Assembly (NCBI GenBank): GCA_964526045.1
Contig: CAZGIF010000003.1
Span: 62,001 to 126,000 of the forward strand
From: CAZGIF01 sp964526045
GTDB lineage: Bacteria > Patescibacteriota > Gracilibacteria > Absconditabacterales > Absconditicoccaceae
Direction of reading: 5' to 3'
DNA length: 64,000 bases
In this document: positions 22,251 through 34,081 of the stretch, one piece after another
Numbering within the stretch: the first letter of the stretch is position 1
Layout of the letters: the number at the start of each line of letters is the position of its first letter
The notes under the pieces: model-generated
The model's database searches: none
What the model saw: only the letters and a program-made list of their open reading frames with translations
What the model was told of the DNA's origin: nothing
Position numbers and translations under genes: made by a program

Positions 22251-23000
22251 TTATACTGCTTTGTTTCGAGTCAAGTCTAGTGTAAATTCTATAAAATCAT
22301 CAATCACTCCTTTTGATCCATCAATCCCTCGCAAGTTTCTATCAATAAAGAATGTTGAAGTAGCAGTTACTGTTTCTTCATTCATAGCAAGTACTGATTT
22401 GAATTCAATAGTTTGTGTTTTTCCTTTGATAGTTAAGTCTCCTTGAATCATATGTGTAGCTGTTTCGTCAGCAGCAGGTTCTTCTATTGGAGTTGCTTTT
22501 TTTACAACAAACGTAGCTGTAGCATAATTTGTTACATCAAAAAAGTCTTCTGCCATCAAATGGTTTTCAAGATCTTCACTTTCAATATCTTGTACTTTGA
22601 TAGTTGTCATATCAACTTCAAATTCTCAACCAACAATATTATCGTCTTTTACTTGTAAATTTCCATCAGTTATAAGAGCGATTCCATAGTGTTCTCCACC
22701 TGGTTTTCTCCCTTTTCGTTGTAATTCACTATTGTCTGCTATTGTGTAGATAACAGCTCACTCGATTGGTTCTTGTGGTAGTTCTTCAATAACTTCAACA
22801 TCGTCAGCTTCAATAACATTATCATCGCTATCAGGAGTTGTTGCATCTTCAATCTCATTTGTATCAACTGCTTCATCTTGAGTAATAACTGTTGCCATTT
22901 GATTTGCATCTGGAGCTTTAGGTTTCAATACCATATATGCTACTCAAAGTCATGCTACGAGCAAAACTAAAACAATAAGCGTAATAACCGATTTTTTCAT
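22251..23000 (-). CDS. Membrane-anchored YceI-like protein
   Basis: 249 residues. The N-terminus MKKSVITLIVLVLLVAGLGV is a signal peptide or membrane anchor. A long acidic linker (about 40-80, rich in Asp and Glu) leads to a YceI-like beta domain: VGGEFEVDMTTIKVQDIES, MAEDFFDVTNYATATFV, GDLTIKGKTQTIEF, IDDFIEFTLDL. YceI-family proteins bind isoprenoid-type lipids in a beta-barrel fold in or at the periplasm; the ligand here is unknown. Promoter not identified. Confidence 0.8.
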
Positions 23001-23172
23001 CAAAAAAAAATAAATATAAAATGTAACAAAAACCTAATTTTATTCTTTTGAATTGCAAATGGTAAGATCGTTTTATTTATTGACTCTTTGATGAGAGTTT
23101 GTGTATTGGTGTTGCTATTATTCAACAGAACTATATTTATATAGTATATTTATTTTTTAGTTGTTGTGGTGT

Positions 23173-24852
23173 ATGAAATATAATACAAAAAAGATTTTTC
23201 TGACACTGGTGTCGATAGTGTATTGTCTCTTGATAGTTACTGCTAATGTGTACGCACAATCTCCACAAACTCTACTAGAAGAATCGACGTCTTCTCTATG
23301 ACAAGTATCTCAAGATTTTGATACAGTTGAGCTGTGAGACAACAAAATATCTTATAATATTTGATTTGCAAATACACTTCCTGAAGGAAGAGTTCTTGCT
23401 GAAGCGCAGTTTTATTTTGAAGAAGAGTTTGACTGACAGTTACTAGTTAGTCTCCCTATCGAACAAGATTATAACTCAAAACGTATGAAATACGAAGTAG
23501 TCTCTATTCCACTCAAAGGAATATGATTACAAAAAGTATATGTTCCTTATAAATCTGACTCTACAGTGTATGTTGATGGAACAAAACAACTTCAAACTAT
23601 CAAAAACTTTACGCTTGTAGATAAAAATAAAAATAAAAAACTTTTGTCTCTCAAGAGTTTTGCTTACACAAATCTATGAATTTTGACAAGAGAGTCAGTA
23701 TCTTGGTCGTTAGCAAATAGCTCATTTGTCAAAACCGAAACGCTAGATTATTCGCTTCGTAGTATACAAGACTACGCATGATGAATTGTAATGCCAAGTG
23801 ATGTCACAAATGCTGAACAGGAATTGATTGAGACATACACATTTTTGTGATGATCTATGTTTGTTAGCCCAGATACATTCAAAAAGATGTATGGATCATT
23901 AGAACTTAACGCATCTTTAAAAGATACGTATGAATGATATGATCCAACAAGAAAGTGTCCAAGTGCATATGATTTTGGAATATGAAAAATATATGTCATA
24001 AATGACACCACACAATATACTGACATAAATTGTTATTCGATGTTTCCTCAAATGTGATTTTATGAAAATGATGAAAAACAACTTTTGGTTGACTCAGTAG
24101 TAGCATCTTCTTTTTTGGATTATAGAATTATAATCGCTTTTATGATTTTCTTCTTTTTGACTGTTGTTTGTGTATTTATTTTCTCAAAATACCTACGTCA
24201 AAAAATGAAAGAAACGCCAAAACTTATGCTTTTGTATACATTGCCGTCAGTTAGTTTTCTTTTTGTTTGTATTTTTTCTATTGCAAATCTTCTTGTAAAA
24301 TGAATCACCCCCATACAAAACACCGTAGAAATTCAGCACTTCAAGGATTGAAAAGTACAACAAATTATTACAAAATGAGTCTTTTCTCCACAATGATGAT
24401 TGTATGCGATGACTATCCCACTTGATAGCGTATGAAATAGATATAAACAAATATCTCCATCAGTCTTCAAAGAAACATCATATATGAACCAATATGAAAT
24501 GTGAATGGTAACGGATGATTATAAAAACTTTTTGTATAATTTCCCTGTTACAAAACCATCTTCATTGGTATATGGATCATATATGAGAGTCAAAGAACCA
24601 TCAAATATACCAACAGAATATACACAAGAATATACACTAGAATTTAAAAATGATGTCAACACCAAGACATATAGAGACTTTGCATGTGAATATTTACGTA
24701 AATGTGGAAGTGATTTTGAAGATTATGTTGTAGGTTATTTTGCAGAAATAAAACGTATTGCTGTAACAAAAACTCCAAGTGATGAGTTTTATAAAACATA
24801 TTGATTTGATGTAAAAGATAATAATTTTATTAGAATAGATCTGTACTATTAG
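23173..24852 (+). CDS. Exported membrane-anchored protein preceding an ABC transporter
   Basis: 559 residues. A signal peptide (KIFLTLVSIVYCLLIVTANV, cleavage likely after VYA) is followed by a beta-rich extracellular domain. Two hydrophobic segments near 320-340 and 360-380 come with a short basic loop between them, then a second extracellular-type domain containing several Lys/Tyr/Thr-rich strands. It lies 24 bases before the ABC ATPase gene, so it is probably part of the transporter operon, perhaps as an accessory or substrate protein. Family not recognised. Confidence 0.65.
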
Positions 24853-24876
24853 TTTTTTATCGCTTTTGTATTTTTC

Positions 24877-25773
24877 ATGTTACGTGTTCATAACCTTACC
24901 AAACGATATGGTGCATCTCTTGTCTTAGATAATGTGACATTTGAAGTTCCAACCTGAACAATCTGTGGATTTGTCTGAGATAATGGTGCTGGAAAATCTA
25001 CAACGATGAAAGTTATAGCAAGTCTTATTAGTCAGTATGAATGAGAAGTTTATATCAATAAAACTCTCTTAAGATGACATGAACAAACATTAAGAAAAAT
25101 GATTTGATTTATGCCTGATCAATATGGTTTATATGATGATTTGACCGTTCGAGAATATTTGGAGTTTTTTGCATTAAGTTATGGTCTCAAAAACTACAAA
25201 AAAAGAATTTCTGAGGTGTTGTTGTTTGTGCAACTATCTGAGAAAGCGCATACTCCAATTAAGTGACTTTCTCGTTGAATGACTCAAAGAATATGTCTTG
25301 CAAAAGCAATACTCCCAGATCCATCTTTGTTGATTTTAGATGAACCTGCTAGTGGTTTAGATCCAAAACTCAGAATCTTACTCAAGAACCTCTTACTAGA
25401 ACTCAAAGATCAATGAAAAACGATTTTAGTTTCTTCTCATATTCTCTCAGAATTATGAGATTATTGTGATAGTGTCTTGTTTATCTCTCATGGTAAAATC
25501 ATTAAACAAGCGACATTGACATGACAAGAACCTACAAAAACAATAACATTACAAACAGCAAACAATAAACATACAAGAGAATTGTTGGATAAAGAATATC
25601 CTGATCTAGAATGTACAATGTTATATAACAAAATCATTATTCAATATGGAAATCATACAGCAAACACTATTTTGTCATATTTGATTTCTCAAGATTGTCA
25701 CATACTTTCATATGCTGTCGATACTTCGAATTTAGAAGATTTGTATTTGGATACCGTCAAAGAACAAGCTTAA
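24877..25773 (+). CDS. ABC transporter ATP-binding protein
   Basis: 298 residues. Walker A GDNGAGKST (first Gly is TGA), signature LSRGMTQRICLAKA, Walker B SLLILDEPASGLDP, and H-loop VSSHILSE are all present. The C-terminal ~80 residues form an extra domain as in NatA/CcmA-type exporters. With the next gene (a permease) it makes a two-component ABC exporter. Substrate unknown. Confidence 0.92.
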
Positions 25774-25803
25774 TACATTTTTATCTTTCTACTCGCCCTA
25801 GCG

Positions 25804-27225
25804 ATGTTAAAATCTAATCCAATTCTTTTTAAAGATCTTTTGATATGATTATCTTCCAAGTCAGGAAGATTTGGAATTATGTTTTTTTTGATTATATATT
25901 TCGTTTTGTGTTTGTTTGTTTTGATAGAATATAAACAAGATACGTTTTTTTCTGAAGCGTGAATCAATTTGTTTCGTGTAGTATGAGTTGCGCAACTAGT
26001 CGCGTTATCTATTGTATGAATCGTTAAATGATTGTTGTCTTTTGCTCCAGAAAAAGAAAACAAAACACTACAGTTTTTGTTAATAACACCAATCACACCT
26101 ACAAACGTTGTTTTGTGAAAGTTATGATCTATTTTCTTATATCTTTTTGTTCTAATTTGTCTTTCGCTGCCTTTTTTGTCTTTAGGTCTGTTGTTGGGGT
26201 GAGTTAGTATTCTTGATGTGTTTGAGTATTTATTGTACAGTGTAAGTTATGCTTCACTAAGTATTTTGCTCTGAATGGCAATTTCTGTCATCTCCAAAAA
26301 AGCCAGTCAGGCGATTTTATTTTTTGTTTGATTTGCTGCATTTTTGTTGGCGTGGGGTATTTTTTTTGGTGTAAATGTATCATATCTCAATATTGGAAGT
26401 GATTGGTTTGCAGAAGCTTTATGATATGCTATGTTTCCGATTCGTGTTTTTGCAGATTCTTTGTATTATTCATATAAACCACTGCAGATTTTTGGAGTAA
26501 CTATTCACTATCTCGTAGAGCATGTAGTGATTTTTTGATCACGAATAGTTATCTTATATAGATATGTACAAAAAAAAATTCAACAAGAAACAAATTCTGC
26601 TATTATCCCTTTTGATTATCTTTCTGCCGGTTTGAGTCTCGTTGTGTTTTTGTTGCTATGATTTGCTGTTCATGATTCACATTTTTTGCGAGTATATTTT
26701 TGGTCTCTATTTGTTACAATTATATATACGTACAGTGAAACATTTACACAAAAACTTGCTTATAAACAACCAGCAATCTTTTTGTGAGTGATTTTGTTAT
26801 GTACTGCTGTGATGTATATAGCTTTATCTTGAGTATTTCCTCTAGCTTTTCTTTCTTTGACTGTTGTGACAGTTGCTCTTGTCTACTGATTACATGTTAT
26901 GTGTTTGTGATTGTTCAAATGACAACGTGTGGTTTCTGTTTTGGTACATGTTTTCATATGTGTTTTGATTTGGTATGCTCTCCCAGTTTTGTCCACAGAA
27001 TTACTTGATCTAGAACTCCATACATTATCTGAAGTGATAAAGGCTGTAGTTTTTCAAGCGAAAGTATTTTCTACAGAATATATGAATGCATATTGAATGT
27101 ATCAAACTATCACATACCAAACATATATAGTTGTTTATCTAGCATTGGCAGCAATTGCTTGAATAGTATGACACTTTTCTATAGAAAAAAATCTTACTAC
27201 TCATAGCGACGACACAGAAGATTAG
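25804..27225 (+). CDS. ABC transporter permease (ABC-2 type)
   Basis: 473 residues with roughly twelve hydrophobic segments, a soluble N-terminus and no large periplasmic domain. EKENKTLQFLLITPITPT is the ABC-2 permease pattern in which the loop after the second segment couples to the ATPase. It begins 30 bases after the ATPase gene. TGA glycines are frequent within the membrane segments. Substrate unknown. Confidence 0.85.
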
Positions 27226-27252
27226 ATTTGATTTTATACATTGTTTTGTAAC

Positions 27253-27780
27253 ATGTCTTGAAGTATTGCAGATTCTATAGTATACAATGATCCTTCTCTT
27301 TTGTTACAAGAGATAGGCATCATGCCTTTTCTAGTTTTCTTTGTGTTGTTGTGTCTTGTTATGTGTTTTTATGTATTTGTTCTGTACAAAATCTACATAA
27401 AAGCTGGCAAAAAATGACGAGAAGTTCTGGTTCCGATATATAATTGATATACGTTTTTTTCTGTTGCTTGGCGTGGTCGTTACTATTGGGTGGTATTATT
27501 ATGTTATATTGTCTGATTTAGTATGTCATTGTTGTATTTTGCAACAGTGGCTGGGATGCAGACTCCACCATTTATAGCGTTGTATGGTACCGAAATAAGC
27601 ATGGTATGTAGTATTTTGATGATAGTATTATACGCAATAGCAATATATAAATTATCAAAAAGATTCTGACACGGTGGATGATTTGCAGTGTGATTGTTTT
27701 TTCTACCTGCTATTTTCTATCCTATTCTTGCATTTGGGTGATCGACGTATCACGATGTTTCAGTATGAAATACTGCATAA
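27253..27780 (+). CDS. Small membrane protein, DUF5684-like
   Basis: 175 residues with four hydrophobic segments. YIKAGKKGREVLVPIYNGY between segments 1 and 2, and a C-terminal FGHGGGFAVGLFFLPAIFYP followed by LAFGGSTYHD, match the DUF5684 pattern (WkIFekAGkpGW...PiYN and Fgkg...F.piLgFG...Y). No function is known for the family. It is in the same cluster, 27 bases after the permease. Confidence 0.7.
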
Positions 27781-27815
27781 AACCATATACATTATTTTTA
27801 ATTTTTTTATTGCCT

Positions 27816-28826
27816 ATGTATAGAAAATATACATTAGACCAACTTCTCCAAACCAAAACATCATTTTTCCAAAATCTCTCGAAGATTTTGTACAGAAAAA
27901 GATATGAAACACTCAAACAATACCTCAAAGATATGATAAAAGAATGAAATCATGTCTATTTCTTTAACAGAAGTAACCCAACATTCTCTATAAAATATGA
28001 ATGATGATCGTCATTTGTATTTTATGATGAACGTGAAAAGATCCAACTCCCTTTGCAATGAGAATCACTTTCAAAACTACACTCTCTACTCAAAGACACG
28101 AGAAAAATAAAAAAACATGCTACATCAGCTCAAAAAATTGATAAAATGCTTCAAGAATGATTCAAATCATGAAAGCATTTTGGACATATTAACAACAAAC
28201 CGTATTTGGTATATGATATCGAGACAACTCTCGCAACACAAGATTTGTCTCAAACCAAGTTTTATCTTGCATATGCATATATTGTGTTGGAACCTTGAAA
28301 ATGAGTATACAAATATATATGACCAGAGGCAATAGATGCTTTTGTGGATTATATGTTAGCGTTTGATGGCTATATTGTGTGATTCAATAACATACGATTT
28401 GATAATCCCGTCTCAGTATATAATACAAATGCCCCAAGTAACGAAAAAATACAGGCACTTAACGCAAAAAGTATTGATCTGTTTTTGTTTTTGCGAAACC
28501 TAACGTGAAGAAGACTTGGTCTCAACAGAGTTGCATCTGCACTTGTATGAGTAGAAAAAACGCTTTCTTCTTGAGCAGAATGAGATGTTTTGATGCAAAA
28601 ATATTATGAGACGTGAGACGAATCCTTTCTCAAGGAATTTAAAGCGTATTGTAAAAACGATGTCCAAATGACGGTTCTTGTTCTCTTTTACTTTATGTAC
28701 AAAAAATCAGTCCATCTTGATGATGAAGATTATGAGTATACATTGGATGAATTTGTTTCGCTATCCCAAAAACAAAGATGAGAGACAAATAAATACGAAG
28801 ATGAAGATGGTTGAATGTTTTCATAA
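27816..28826 (+). CDS. Predicted DEDD-type 3'-5' exonuclease (RNase H-like fold)
   Basis: 336 residues. The first ~130 are a Lys-rich helical domain. The exonuclease core follows: YLVYDIETTL (Asp/Glu of motif I), IVGFNNIRFDNPVS (motif II Asp), SIDLFLFLRNLTGRRLGLNR, then YCKNDVQMTVLVLFYF (motif III Asp). This layout fits YprB-type and PolB-like RNase H-fold exonucleases. The residual C-terminus is acidic. It overlaps no neighbour and follows the membrane protein by 35 bases. Substrate unknown. Confidence 0.75.
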
Positions 28827-28871
28827 TTTGAGAGAATAGTCTCTTTCAATTTCTTGCAATTGTGCAAAAAA

Positions 28872-28910
28872 TTGCTACACTGATAGCATCTGTAGCAAAT
28901 ACGTGCTATC
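28872..28910 (+). promoter_or_regulatory. Overlapping inverted repeats upstream of dnaJ
   Basis: TTGCTAC (28872-28878) pairs with GTAGCAA (28892-28898); an overlapping pair is GATAGCA (28882-28888) with TGCTATC (28904-28910). The two can form mutually exclusive hairpins, or be an operator. They are not the CIRCE element of HrcA. They lie 37 bases before the dnaJ start. Confidence 0.4.
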
Positions 28911-28946
28911 TGTCAGATATGTTTTTTATACATAATTAATGAAACA

Positions 28947-30008
28947 ATGGATTTCGATCCCCAAAAAAATTATTACGATATATTGGGAGTAAGTGAAGAT
29001 GCGACCGATGATGAAATCAAAAAAGCTTTTAGAAAATGAGCTGTTAAACACCATCCTGACAAATGAGGAGACAAGGCACAATTTCAAGAAATAAATGAAG
29101 CGTACCAAACGTTATCAAAACCAGAACAACGTCAACAATACGATGCATATAGAAAGTGATGATTTAGTTGATGATGATTTAGCGGAGGAGGCTTTGGTTG
29201 ATGATTTGGTTGATGATCGTGAGGTTTTCAAGTGGATTTGGGAGATTTGATGTGAGACTTGTTTGGAGGTGGTATGTGATGATCTAGATCAAGAAGACCT
29301 GCCGAATGAGAAGATGTTCAGATCGGACTTGTTATCTCTTTTGAAGAGGCGTATACAGGAGTTAGCAAAACAATCCAATATATAAGAAAAGTTATTGCAA
29401 AATGAGTAGAAACATCGACATGTTCGACATGTAAAGGTAGAGGTACTGTCGTTCAGCAAGTTCAAACTCCATTCGGTGTTATGCAAACACAAGCTGCATG
29501 TCCGACATGTGGATGAGCTTGATCAATCTACAAAAAAGATGGTAAAGTTCTTCAATCAGGAGGACTAGAATCTAGCAAAGAAACAATCGATATCAAAGTT
29601 CCCGCAGGGATCAAAGACGGAGTATATATCAAATTTGCAGGCAAAGGAGATGATGGTTTGTGAGCTACATGACCATGAGATTTGTACATCAAAATACAAA
29701 TAAAAAAATCTGACACCTATGAAAGAAAAGATAAAGATTTGTATGTTACAATAGACGTGACGCTGTTTGATCTTGTTCTTGGAGGTGAAGTCAAAGTCCC
29801 ACATCCAGACTGAACGATTCAAGTCAAAATACCAAAATGAACACAAATACACAACAAAATAAAAGTAGCTGGTAAATGATATTGAGAAAAATGAATTTTT
29901 TCATGACGTTGAGATATGTACTTGATACCATCTCTTTCTATCCCCAAAAAACTCAGCAAAAAAGAAGAAAAACTTCGAAAAGATTTACAAAAAGAACAAG
30001 GCTCATAG
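28947..30008 (+). CDS. dnaJ: DnaJ (Hsp40) lacking zinc centre I
   Basis: 353 residues; co-chaperone that stimulates the DnaK ATPase and delivers clients. J domain with HPD at 36-38, a long Gly/Phe/Ser linker in which most glycines are TGA, then a zinc-binding region with only two CxxC motifs: CSTCKGRG (C159, C162) and CPTCGGAG (C185, C188). These correspond to motifs 2 and 3 (zinc centre II); motifs 1 and 4, which form zinc centre I, are absent. The C-terminal client domains follow (VPAGIKDGVYIKFAGKGDDG, LFDLVLGGEVKVPHPDG). The N-terminus and C-terminus are otherwise complete. Confidence 0.9.
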
Positions 30009-30020
30009 CCTTGTTTGTTT
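29995..30020. terminator. Hairpin overlapping the dnaJ stop codon
   Basis: AACAAGGCT (29995-30003) and AGCCTTGTT (30007-30015) form a perfect 9-bp stem with a 3-base loop, followed by TGTTTGTTG, so a moderate terminator. A second short hairpin (ACGGAT/ATCCGT, 30065-30081) lies between the convergent genes. Confidence 0.6.
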
Positions 30021-30100
30021 GTTGTAGTTCGATAGTAAAGAGACTTATAGATACGATGAAAAGGACGGATCAATAATCCGTCTCTACTACTAACTAATTC

Positions 30101-30403
30101 TTACACTTGCCCAAACCACCCATTTGACATCTGTTCAAATGTTCATAAAGTTTTTTGTAATAGTGCATGTATTTTTTCTTTCTTTTCCTCGTCATATCGC
30201 ATGATGAGGATTTTTTCTTCTTGTTGAATGATGCTAGATTTTTTTTGTTTGGTGTCTGTTGTTTCTGATATATTGTCTAACATATAGTCTTTGACATATT
30301 GAATTCTTTTGATACGGTGTACGAGTCATGATTTTAGTAAAGCTTGAATAGCTCTTTTGCAGATTCTCCCATCTGCTGGAGTACTATAAACAACTGGTTC
30401 CAT
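30101..30403 (-). CDS. Small hypothetical protein, in frame after a TAG
   Basis: 100 residues from ATG 30403, charged and helical with a Lys/Glu-rich stretch (KQKKSSIIQQEEKILIMRYDE). It is in exactly the same reading frame as the preceding membrane-protein gene, separated by a TAG at 30437-30439 and 33 further bases without another stop. It could be a separate gene or the C-terminal part of a gene split by a nonsense mutation. Confidence 0.55.
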
Positions 30404-30436
30404 ATGAATATCGTCAGATAAAATTTTTTGTACTTT

Positions 30437-31354
30437 CTATTTTTTTGTTTGTGCAAGTTGTTGTTCTTCTAATTCTTTTCACATCAAAAATTTGTATAAT
30501 TTGTACCAAAATGTCATAAAAAAAGCATCTATAAGGCTATCGACATAAACAATAAACAACAAAAGTACAATTCAAATTCACATTGCAATGATCAGCGCTG
30601 TTTCATAAACAATCAAATTAGTAGTTATGAGAAGATATGCGATTCACGCTGGAACTCCAACAACAACTACCATATTTATAAAAAATCTAAGTTTTAGTAA
30701 CATTTGTAACAAAGAAAATTTGATTGTTGTTCATAAATGTCCAGAAACAAGTCAGGCACTATTTGATAGAGCGTTTCGAGCTTTTGTGTCAGGTCTATCT
30801 GATCCATGGTCATCCAAAAGCAATGAATATGTTGCAAATGGAAACAACAACGTGCTAGACAAAATAATCAGCCCAAATATTCCCAATACTATTTGTATTA
30901 AAATATTATTCATAATATCCATGATAAATAACCACGTCATTCAAGATAAATGCCACCCTGAAAAAGTTATCAAAGACAAAATTCAACTCATAACGACAAC
31001 GCTAAAATAACTATCGAATCATTTTCTTCGTTGAACTTTGTGTGTGTCAAGCTGATATACCATCATAGCAACCCCAATAGGATAGAGTATAATATATCAA
31101 ACGAAAAAAATTAATCATATAACAAACAACAAACCTCACATTCAAAAGTCCAAAAATACGTTGACTATCTGGTTTATAAAAAACATGCTGTCTGGTGTCT
31201 GTTCATATCTATAATGCAACACGTTGTTGATTTTCCATGCAAGTCATACAAAAAAATATAAGTTATGCACAAATCAGGTTAGAAAAGAGATTCTAACGAG
31301 TGTATAATTGTGTGCTACTTCTTTGATAGATTCCCTTAGGATTTTTTTAAACAT
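30437..31354 (-). CDS. Multi-pass membrane protein (305 residues)
   Basis: 305 residues with about six hydrophobic segments and a conspicuous basic loop (DTHKVQRRKGFDSYF). It begins MFKKILRESIKEVAHNY. TGA glycines lie in membrane segments. It follows truB by 26 bases on the minus strand, so the two are probably co-transcribed. No family recognised. Confidence 0.65.
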
Positions 31355-31380
31355 GATTTATTCGCAAATGAATACAAATA

Positions 31381-32100
31381 CTATACGTATGAGATTGGAG
31401 TATACAAGACATTTCAAGCTTTTTGCCATCAGCCCATCTGCTGTATGTCATATGTATCTATGCGGGTTCTTCTGAGTTGTGTTAGTATTCATCCAAGTCA
31501 GTGTGAGCGTCATAGCCGATGTCAAATTGATCTAATATATGTTCAAGATCCGACACTTATTTCAAGATCAATAGTTGGAAATGCGTATTGCAAAACACGT
31601 GCACTGTGAACAACCATTTCTTGATCAACAAAAACAGGTTTTCACGATCTTGCCAAATCGTACATTTTTTGTCAGTTTATTTTTTTGGCACTAAATGGTG
31701 TCAATGGAAGAAGTCATGATGGAACGATGTCTGCAAGTGAAGTTTCTATTTGTTCCAATGATGGTGCCTGTACCAAAGTATTGTCTTTTTTGATTCCTAT
31801 AGCTTGTTGTTCATCATTGACCACAAGCTCATAGGCTATATGGTCATTCCAAAAATCCACATCTCGTGTATCTGTGTGTTGCGAAAAATCTATAGTTGTT
31901 TCATATGTTTTGTCCAATCATTGGAGATGGTGGAGCAGTTTTGTACCTTCTTTTGTTACTCACACGAGCATTAGTCAGCTTGCTAATGGATCAAGTGTTC
32001 CACTATGTCATATTTTCGTTTTTGGTGGCAGTGTTTTTTTGAGTTCGCGAATTACGTCAAAACTCGTAATTCAACTTGGTTTATCTACAGCGAAAAGCAT
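31381..32100 (-). CDS. truB: tRNA pseudouridine-55 synthase TruB
   Basis: 239 residues. TruB makes pseudouridine-55 in the T loop of tRNAs. MLFAVDKPSGITSFDVIREL opens the protein, and HSGTLDPLASGLMLVGV contains the catalytic Asp of the GTLDP motif. GLDKTYETTIDF, SAKKINGQKMYDLAR and GSGTYIRSIGHRLG are typical TruB blocks. The protein ends shortly after the last of these, so there is no PUA domain. Several conserved glycines are TGA. Confidence 0.93.
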
Positions 32101-32280
32101 ATATAACAAAATATAAAAGTAATTCGTATTATTCTACGAGAAGGCTTGGTCAAAACAACTAATTTTCTTCTTTTCTGTTGTTTACATTTTGTTGATTTTG
32201 TGTATAAAAAACTTATACTGACTTCATTGAATGTCAAACTCCTTATTCTGTCGCCTCTTTTTATTCTCAACTTGTGTCGT

Positions 32281-33162
32281 ATGATTTCGTACAAAAAATA
32301 CAACACTCCAAACACAAGCGGTACATCAAATACCAAAGAATATATTGTTTTGCATCATACAGGAACTGGTCGAAATAGCATCAATTGAGTTATTAATTGG
32401 TTTACGACTTGACCAGTGAGTGCTCACTATGTCGTTGATACAAACGGGGATATTTACAAAATGAATACTGATGATGATATTTTGCGACACGCCGGGATGT
32501 CTGAGCGAGATGGTAAAAGCTGAATGAATTTATACAGTATTTGAATCGAGATAATTTGACCTCTCCCTGGCTTTACAGACGCACAACGTAAGTCAGTCAG
32601 AATGCTTTGTTTGGAACTTATGAAAGCACATACTATCCCTCATACGCACATCATTAGACACAAAGATATTTCACCTGGAAGAAAAGTTGACGTTGATGAT
32701 GCATTTTGGACAGGACAATACTGATCCTATAGTGCGTATCAACAATCGTATGCTGATTTTTGGTCTATTATGTGACTGTACGAAAAGCGTTTTAAGCAAG
32801 AATTTTGAGATATTATTGCGGAAGGTGCAACTATCTTGTCTGATATTCCATGAGCATTATGAGAAATTGTTACTCCTACATGAAGCTTTAATCTCAAAGA
32901 GTTTTTGTACCTCCATCATATTTGATTAGAAAGAACTAGAAAAGAATTTTTACCTTATATATACGCTATCATGGGAAGATATGAAGAAATTTATAAACAA
33001 GAATTTGCTGATTTGATTGCACAAAACAAAACTGTTATCAGTGATATTGATGGAGCTGTCAAAAGATTAATAAACAATGATGGGACACTCAACCTCAAAG
33101 AACTTATCTATTTCATGAATATCTGATTCGAAAGAATTAGAAGAGAAATACAAAAAAAGTAA
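32281..33162 (+). CDS. N-acetylmuramoyl-L-alanine amidase (Amidase_2 type) with repeated C-terminus
   Basis: 293 residues; cleaves the bond between muramic acid and L-alanine of peptidoglycan. EYIVLHHTGTG gives the zinc His (H25/H26). NWFTTGPVSAHYVVDTNGDIY, then THIIRHKDISPGRKVD carries the other zinc ligands. The C-terminal ~100 residues contain two similar blocks, NLKEFLYLHHIGLERTRKEF and NLKELIYFMNIGFERIRREI, each preceded by an Asp/Gly/Asn stretch like a loose EF-hand or peptidoglycan-binding repeat. No signal peptide at this start. An upstream in-frame TTG (32146) would add a hydrophobic N-terminus and might be the real start. Confidence 0.82.
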
Positions 33163-33284
33163 TAAAAGCATTATTCTATGCTATTGCAAAAAAATAAAGA
33201 AGTCTTATATTTTAATTCAAGATATACGTTTTACTTTTTTCAAAAAATAAAACATTTTAGATTTTATTTTTTATCAGTGATGTG

Positions 33285-34028
33285 ATGAAATTCCCAAAAC
33301 AATCTTCTATAAATAACGGCCTCCATTATTTCAAAAATATTTGACAAAATATCTCTAAAAGATTGCCAAAATCATTGCAAAAAAAGATTCATTTGCCATA
33401 TATGATTCCACTCAATCCAATCCAACCTATCAAAGGAATGTATGCTTTTTTGATTACTCATATTGCAAAAGCTTCTACATTACGTTTTTCTCAACGAATA
33501 TATTTTCAAATTCAGCAAAAAATTTCTCGCCAAATCAAAAAAGTATGAACTGATGTTGATCTGATGATGATCTGAAGTTTGGTAGCGGCAAAATGGATTG
33601 CTCCTATTCAAGATACAACAGTCGCAAATCTCGCTGTAATAAACGCGACTATTTACCAATGGATTTCTGTCTTCAAAAAGTGAACTGTACAACAGTTTTC
33701 TCCCAAAAATATCTTTATAAGCCTTGGTTCTGCAGATGTTGCACGTCGTGCTTTACGTGTATCTAACAAAGATATTCAATTGGCATATACGTATTTGTTA
33801 GATTTTGTACAAAATACATTTCCTCGTGCAACTATTTTGGTAGCGAATATAAGAGTTACATGAAACGATTCTATCTCCAAGAGAACAACTATCACAAAAC
33901 TTAACGAATTTATACAAAAAACATGTCAACAAAAGGGATATGCTCATATTGACCTGAATGCAATTCTAGAAAAAAGTGACTATCAGTTTAAATCTCCCCG
34001 TATCAAAGCCTCTTGATACCAAAAACTA
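33285..34028 (+). CDS. SGNH/GDSL-hydrolase-like protein, apparently cut short by one base
   Basis: 247 residues in the frame that starts at ATG 33285. DLMMIGSLVAAKWIAPIQD resembles the GDSL block but lacks the Asp-Ser order of the catalytic serine motif. ATILVANIRVTGN, TKLNEFIQKTCQQKGYAHID and KASGYQ are typical later SGNH blocks. The frame ends YQN-stop; one extra A in the run at 34021-34024 would give YQKLTVAVKKYMKL and a stop at 34058, a usual SGNH end. So a one-base deletion, a sequencing error, or programmed slippage. If real, the missing catalytic motif suggests a non-enzymatic or altered role. Confidence 0.65.
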
Positions 34029-34081
34029 ACAGTCGCTGTCAAAAAATATATGAAATTATAAATTCTTTTAGGGAAAAGTAC

